64,000 bases of DNA, taken from Loxodes magnus (taxonomy: Eukaryota > Ciliophora > Karyorelictea > Loxodida > Loxodidae). The number at the start of each line of letters is the position of its first letter. Position 1 is the first letter of the stretch. A program made the position numbers and the translations under genes. The DNA lies in contig CAMPDV010000319.1 in NCBI GenBank assembly GCA_946699065.1, positions 124,001 through 188,000 on the forward strand, given 5' to 3'. Under the pieces are notes generated by a model. It worked only from the letters and a program-made list of their open reading frames with translations. It searched no databases and was not told the DNA's origin. Shown here in pieces: positions 57,405 through 64,000 of this stretch.

Positions 57405-59100
57405 ATGCTAGTAGCCTTCATCTTAATAATCTATATCTCTTATGATTAAACTAATAGTATAAAAGTATTAGCCTTAATTATTCTTAGTATAATATCTTTA
57501 TATTTTAATTAAGGAAATTATGCAAAGGTAAGTAGGATTTGTTTTAATATTGCTAGTATGGTACTTTGGTATAATTAACAAGCTTCTTTAGTTACTACCT
57601 TTAATTCCTAAGAAAGATAGTAGTATTTAATTTATTGCTGACTATAATTAGATTTAAGTAATAAATAGTATAATATAACTAGCTTTGGAAATAGATAATA
57701 AAAATAAAGCTTAATATTAATTTAATATTATAACTACTAATTTAATAGTGTCTACCTAATTTCTAAAATTAGTACTTACATTGATATTAGAATCTAAGAG
57801 CTTGTGCTTATAAGATAGTAAATAATTATAAGTTAAGTTTTAAAGATTCTAATAAAGAGAATAATGAAATGGTTTATTGAATATACTTGCATTTATATTA
57901 AATTCTTAGAGTTATATTATATACATTTATCTAATTTACTATTAATTACTCTAATCTACTTCTAAAGCTAATTCTATCGTTATATAGAGCAGATATCTAA
58001 ACTATTTAGATATTATTAGTTATTATATACAATGCTACTTATAGTTACCTATAACTCATAGAGTTATCTAATATTATCTAACCTTTAGAAACTACTACCT
58101 ATTTAGAATTTATTTACTTAATTACTTCATTTTTATTTAGAATGTAATTCAATTCTTTTAAGCATGTATCTCATTAAGAAAATCTACTCTTTACATTTAT
58201 TTAAGAATTTTAAGTTTAAAAGAGGGAAATTGAAAATATCAAGTTATAATACAATTAGAATAATCATATTAAAATTAAAATTAGATAATAGATAAACTTA
58301 ATTCTAGAATCTAATGACTCTTATATTTTATCCTTTTAGCCTTAAATAGACAAAAAGCATAGTTAACTATGCATTATATTAGAATTTATAAAGCAAAATA
58401 ATAACTTAAAAGATTTAAATTAATAAATTATAGCAATAGGAATAAATAAGCTTTAAGATTTATTATAAATTAACTAAGAAGATTAAGATATTATATTTTA
58501 TAAAATATACAATAATCAATCAACTAAAGCTAGAGTTATTAATTATTATATATTAGTGTCTACTTCATTAGGTCTTTTACTATTATATTTAATTCTAAGA
58601 TATATCATTTTAAACTTTAAACATCTCTTTAATTAATATTTTGATTCATCATTTCTTTGCAAATAACTTTGAAGCATTTTTAATTAGAAGATATTAATAA
58701 TCTATTTGCAAATATTTTATACATAAAGCAGAATCTAATCTAGATTTAAATAAATTAGATATTAGTTCTTTTTTTTAATTTTATTCAAATTCAAAATTAT
58801 GTAGATAAGACAACAATCTTTCCAAATATTTGGTAAATAAAAGATATATATAAAGTTAACTATTTTTAGAGATATTTTATAAGTGAATAGAATCATTTAC
58901 CCTCAAATTCTTAGAATAAATATACATTTTAAATTACTATTTAATCTTATAATTTTTTATTCTCATCACTTTATTCACTTTAATTTTAAGAACGTCTAGT
59001 TTTCTTTAAATTATATCTAAAAGTTAAATGATTTATTTAAAATATGACAACAAAAAGATTTATTAATAATTTCATAGTTATGTTCTAATATATTTATTTT
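57405..59100 (+). CDS. Possible multi-pass membrane protein
   Basis: The Met at 57405 begins a hydrophobic stretch (MLVAFILIIYISYD) and a protein-like text with many Gln from TAA/TAG. A strong membrane segment lies near 58535-58620 (YYILVSTSLGLLLLYLILRY) in a frame two bases on, and another near 58960-59010 (YYLILQFFILITLFTLIL) back in the first frame. At least two frameshifts or short introns would be needed to join them. In this A/T-rich DNA with no closed frames, hydrophobic text arises easily, so this is a weak call. No domain was recognised. Confidence 0.25.
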
Positions 59101-61289
59101 AACTTTAATTTAAATGAAAATCATAATAAATTAGAAGAAGAAATAAGCATTTAATAGATGGTAAAAATAAATAGGTTTATAAAGATTTTAGATGATAAAT
59201 TATTAGGTAATAGTAACTAATAGATTAAAGAAATTTATTTTAAATTTATTCCCATGAAACACATATATAAATAGACCTAATTTTTACTAATATTTTAATT
59301 ATTTAAAATATTAGTAACGATATACCAATAACCAGAATATTTAATTAAATCATATTAAAAATAATTTAATTTAAATTTTATAATTTAGATTTAACTTAAA
59401 TAAAAGATAAAGCATTATCAAATTAGTTGAAATAAATATTAATGAATCTTATAATAGATATCTTATGAATAATTTATAAAGTTTATTAAATAAAAGTATT
59501 TCCTGTATTTTAAAATTAATGTAAGGTATCTCAGTTTTCATTGAAAAGATTAAAGTTAAAATTTTAAATAAAATTAATGAAATGTTTCAGATAAGTTGAA
59601 ATTATATCTTTCATAATAGTATTTTTACTTTAAGAATAAAAATCACTTTTTCTTAATAAAAAGAAGCTATAAAATTCTTAATCTATTTTCTATAGCTTAA
59701 AATGTAAAAATAATATTTATTTTTTAAATAAAAACTATTTATAATAAACATCTGGTATAGATATAATGATTTGGTGGTTATCTCTTTTTTAATGTAAACT
59801 TTTTCTAATAAGATAAAGCATTTTATCTGTTTATAAATCTTTACAAAAAATAGAATTTATAAATGATATGCTTAATTAAATAAATTTATTTCTAAACCTT
59901 AATCAATAGAATATCATTATAAGGTACATTGATAACTTTGATAGACTTTGAAACTAAAATTAGATAAAACTAAGAAATATCTTTAATTATAGATAAAATT
60001 TAAATTAATAAAATCTTAAATATAACTACCAAGCATTACCTAATAATTTGTAAATGAAAGAGATATTTATCTCATAAAGTTAAATAATAGAAATATATAA
60101 TAATTATTTTTATTTACAATACAACTAAGATTATATAATTTAATTTAGCTATCCTATTAAACTAACATTTAATTATATTTAAAGTTATTAAATATCATAT
60201 TAACTATTTATTAAAATTAGAATATAATATAATTATAAGATTTTAAAATAATTAGTTCTAGTAAAAAGTTAAATAATCTTGGTTTTTATAAGTCTATTAA
60301 AGTTTTAGCTGAAATAATAGTTAAATGTAATTTTAAAAATTAGTTAGATGTTTATTAATAGATATAATAATTGCATAATAGTTTATTTTAAATAAAATAT
60401 AATAATAAAGCTATAAATCTCCTAACTCAATAATTAATAGATTAATATTATATTATATCTAATATTTTAATTCTTTCTAAGCTTTTATTATATTTATTCT
60501 ACTATAAAAAAACATAATCTATCAAACTGAAAAAACTAAAAGTAAAAGGAAATTAATAATTTAAGAGTCTATTTATTTTATAATTTTAAGAAATAGTACG
60601 ATATTAAAATAAACTAAACTCTAAATAATTATTAATAGGTTAGTAATTAATTTAATAAGCTTAAGCTTTAGATATCTAGATATATAACTTAAACATTAAA
60701 CAAATTTAATATATTAATTAATACACTTATATTTAGAACTTCATTTTAGGGAAGTATCTGCTTAAATTAGAGAAACAGGCTTTCTTTTTAAATTAAAGTG
60801 ATTTTTAATTAATGAATAGAATACTTTGATAAGATTAAATAAATTTGAAATTTAGTTCTTAAGAATCATTAAAAGTAAGCAGTTGAAGTAGCTTCTATAT
60901 AATAATTTAACTATTAAAATATCTATTTAGCAGCTTAATGATATATACTCTAATAGAATAAGAAACTTAATAATTATTAAATTAGCAATATTATTATATT
61001 AGCATTTAAAAAGCTAATTAAGGTTATTCATTTAATTTCAAAGAAGAATTAAAATATAAGGATATTCAAACTTTTTAGAGTAAAATAGCTTTTAGATATA
61101 AGTGCTATCAATTAAAAATTTTATTTAATTAAACTATTTATTTACTAACTTGATAAGCATAAAGGTTTAATTTTTTAAGATAAGGAATGAATGCTTATTA
61201 TAATAATAACAAAATATAAGTAACCTTGTATATAATTAATTAGTTTCTAAGTTAGAATATTTAAAGAAACTAATATTCTATTAATAACA
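59101..61289. other. AT-rich region, no assignable gene
   Basis: Rich in TAA and TAG on the plus strand, which under this code would be Gln-rich protein in several frames at once. More than one frame looks equally plausible, so no gene is assigned. Codon-level comparison with a related species would be needed to choose. Confidence 0.35.
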
Positions 61290-61356
61290 GACAGTGTGAC
61301 CGAGTGGTCTAAGGCGCTAGTCTTTTGGGGCGTGGGTTAAAATCCCACTGCTGTCA
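61290..61356 (+). tRNA. tRNA-Leu copy lacking its anticodon arm (pseudogene)
   Basis: The 7-bp acceptor stem pairs (GACAGTG with TGCTGTC), the D arm is typical of Leu tRNA (GACCGAGTGGTCTAAGGCG), and a 5-bp T stem closes a 7-base loop. Between D arm and T arm only CTAG plus an 11-nt class-II variable arm (TCTTTTGGGGC) remain, so the 17-nt anticodon stem-loop is reduced to 4 nt. The T loop is TTAAAAT instead of TTCRANT, which also damages the pol III B box. A T-run terminator follows. It cannot decode and is most likely dead. Confidence 0.8.
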
Positions 61357-63690
61357 CTTTTAATAAAAAATAGAGCATTAAAATGATAATAATTAAATAA
61401 GCTACCAAGCATAAGTAATAACTTACATAAAATAGTATCATCATATAAGCAAAGCCTCTATTATTTATTAAGAACATAAAATGAAACTTTATGATTAATT
61501 AACTTAACTTAACTTAAATACTTAGATTATGGATCTTCTATAGAAACTCTATAGAAAGAATAGATATTAGTTATAATAGTAGTATTAAATAAATGAAGAA
61601 AAATAAGTTTAATAATTAAATAATGCTATTATTTCTAAAATTGCTAGATAATTAAAAATAAAATTATTATCTATTTAGCATTCTAACTATTTCTCTTTAA
61701 GAGTATATTATTTTTAATTTAAATGGATATTCTATCTATTTAAAATACATTATAGTTATGCATTATTAACAATTTTTTCATTTTAAATAGTTAAATTCGT
61801 TAAAATATATAAATACAAATGTATTTTAAATTTATTACGAAATAAGTTAAAAACTTAATAAAATAATTTAGAGTTTAAAAATTTTCATAAAATAAGGATT
61901 CTTAGATTAATTTTAAAACTAAGTATTAAAATTATTCTAAATTTTTTTTCATTAAATAAACAATTAAGGAATTTATTGAATAATTAAAGTAAATTATAAA
62001 GTTTAAGTAAGAAAAATATAAAACCGTGAACTGATTGCATTTTCTTACAGTAATGCTACTTAAATCACTAGATTCATTCTAAAATTCATAAATTTTAAAA
62101 TTAAAGCATATTTAACTTGCTTTTTTATATTTATCTTTATAGAACAATTTTAAATTTTACTTCTAAAATTTAGTTTTTTATTTAATAATTTATGAAGTTT
62201 GAATTATTCTTTAATATCTAGAATGTATAATTTTAATTAATTAAAATACTTTTATTCAATTAAATTCATATATGGTTTGCCAAATATTATATTTTTATTT
62301 ATTGAATACATAAAATTGAAATAATTGTAAAGCTAAGATATATTTCATAAGAGGGATTTAGTAAAAATTATTTTAGGATAATTGACTAATTTATTTATTT
62401 TTACTTGGATAAAATAAAAATTTAGCAAAATAACTTTTAGTTGTTATCTTTTAAAGTAACTCTTACGATTAGAAATTTAACTTACTTAATAGATTAATAT
62501 AGCTCTACTATTTTCTTTAGAGTTATAATTCGCTTATTGTTTTTTAGATATAATTATGATTAAGTTAACAGAATAATTAGAATATTAAAAAAACTTAATA
62601 TAGCTGACTTTCAACCTTATTTTATGATGGTTAAGCTTCTTCTGAATTAAAAAATTATATAATACTTAATTATTTTAATTATTATAAATAATAGTTATTG
62701 CTAAAGTTTAACTTAGGGATGTAGGTATACTCTATTTTAAACTTAAAAGAAATTGAATTTTTATTGCTATAATTAAAAAGTAAGTATCTTTAATTAAATT
62801 ATATTTGAAAAATTCTTTTGTTTTACCTAGAATATTAGTTCAATTATATCAAACAAGAATAAATTTATAGCTTTTAGCTTTATTTTTTATTTTCCAAAGT
62901 ATAAATAATAGCAATTAATTAGTTTTCTTATAAGCTAAATCTAGTTTAAAAATACATGAGTCGATAATAAATTTCTTTAATAATTTCTTTTTCTTTTTTT
63001 TATATAACTTAAAATAAATACAAAAATGTTCTTTCAACTTCGTGATATAAATATGCAATATAATTTGTAAATGCTTCTTGAAAAAAAATTTATAAATATA
63101 AAAATAGAAAATTTATAATATAAATATAAAAGAAGACAGTTTCTTATAAAATAAATGATTTTTTTTTAAAGATTTTGTAAAGAAATTAAAATATAAACTC
63201 AAAAAAACTTTAAATAGAAATATTTTATAAATTTATAACATATTAGAAAAAAAAATTAAATCAATAAAGATTTACTAAAAATAATAATCTAAAAGGTATC
63301 CTTTAATAAAAATAAAAAGTACAACGAATAGATAAAAAATATTTTTTTTTAGATATTGGTTAAATAGCAACTAATGAGAAATAAAAAATTTTCATAGAAA
63401 GTAACAGTTGGTTTTTTCTAAAAATTGTAAAAACTGATAAAACTTGAGATGAAAAGAAAGCTTAAAACTAAAAAATAATTAGCAAACAAAAATAATATAA
63501 TAAAAATAAAAATATATTTGCTCAAAAACCATTAACTTAGAAAAAATATAAGTTGTAATATATGAAATATTTAAAATAAAGATCACTGTAAGTTAATACT
63601 CAAGCTATACGATAAACAATTTATAAATCATCAATGCCAAATGTAAAAAACTGAATATGAAAAAAAAGTTAATTTTAAGTAAAAAAAATT
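61357..63690. other. AT-rich intergenic region
   Basis: No gene, RNA or clear repeat recognised. The last 30 bases (from about 63665) are a decayed lead-in copy of the 37-bp repeat that follows. Confidence 0.45.
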
Positions 63691-64000
63691 AGTTTGACTT
63701 AAATTTAATTTTAAGTAAATTAAAATCAGTTTGACTTAAATTTAGATTTAAGTAAATTAAAATCAGTTTGACTTAAATTTAATTTTAAGTAAATTAAAAT
63801 CAGTTTGACATAAAATTAGATTTAAGTAAATTAAAATCAGTTTGACTTAAATTTAATTTCAAGTAAATTTAAATCAGTTTGACTAAAATTTAATTTTAAG
63901 TAAATTAAAATCAGTTTGACTTAAATTTAATTTCAAGTAAATTAAAATCAGTTTGACTTAAATTTAATTTTGAGTAAATTAAAATCAGTTTGACTTAAAT
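63691..64000. repeat. 37-bp tandem repeat, at least 8 copies, runs off the window
   Basis: AGTTTGACTTAAATTTAATT begins each unit, at 63691, 63728, 63765 and every 37 bp to the edge. Copies differ at one to three bases. The unit contains an imperfect inverted repeat, ACTTAAA with TTTAAGT around a 6-base loop. 37 is not a multiple of three, so it is not a coding repeat. Confidence 0.95.

Noticed and set aside
59101..61289. Long Gln/Ile/Lys-rich proteins on the plus strand
   Set aside because: At least two frames give equally convincing text and no frame can close in this code, so coding cannot be assigned from sequence alone.

Overview
The window looks like somatic or little-processed DNA of a ciliate whose code reads TAA and TAG as Gln and TGA mostly as Trp. 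TGA supplies the Trp of the E-T-W motif of an endonuclease domain, the Trp of MORN repeats, the Trp in LRR segments, and in one WD40 unit a TGG>TGA change at the defining Trp. Gene ends that I can place also use TGA. That combination (TAA/TAG = Gln, TGA = Trp or stop) is known from karyorelictean ciliates such as Loxodes; Condylostoma is an alternative. Under the standard code every gene here looks shattered into short ORFs; under this code long coherent proteins appear.

Layout. 1-32614: about 265 head-to-tail 123-bp units (41 codons, minus strand), each one WD40 blade, almost identical except at a handful of hypervariable codons. 32615-34203: a non-LTR (LINE-type) element fragment on the minus strand, cut off after its endonuclease domain exactly where the array begins. 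34567-42473: a plus-strand gene with about 87 MORN motifs (138-bp tandem repeat), then an F-box, then leucine-rich repeats. 42931-43691: a broken coding region with a coiled coil and a zinc-knuckle-like motif. 44150-44700: a decayed ~68-bp repeat. 44755-49206: a 99-bp satellite, about 45 copies. 49207-51300: AT-rich DNA with decayed repeats. 51301-53680 (minus): a complete 782-residue RING / coiled-coil / pentapeptide / seven-blade WD40 protein with one 31-nt intron. 53681-64000: very AT-rich DNA with a broken secreted-protein gene, a possible membrane-protein gene, a tRNA-Leu copy without its anticodon arm, and a 37-bp tandem repeat running off the right edge.

How parts relate. The central blades of the intact RING-WD40 gene are nearly the same sequence as the 265-unit array 19 kb away and vary at the same codons. 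The array has no RING, coiled-coil or pentapeptide part at its 5' side; it starts mid-blade next to the LINE fragment. The simplest reading is that the array is an amplified, homogenised and diversified bank of blades derived from this gene family. Whether it is translated as a giant protein, serves as a donor archive for gene conversion, or is only a coding-derived satellite cannot be decided from sequence alone.
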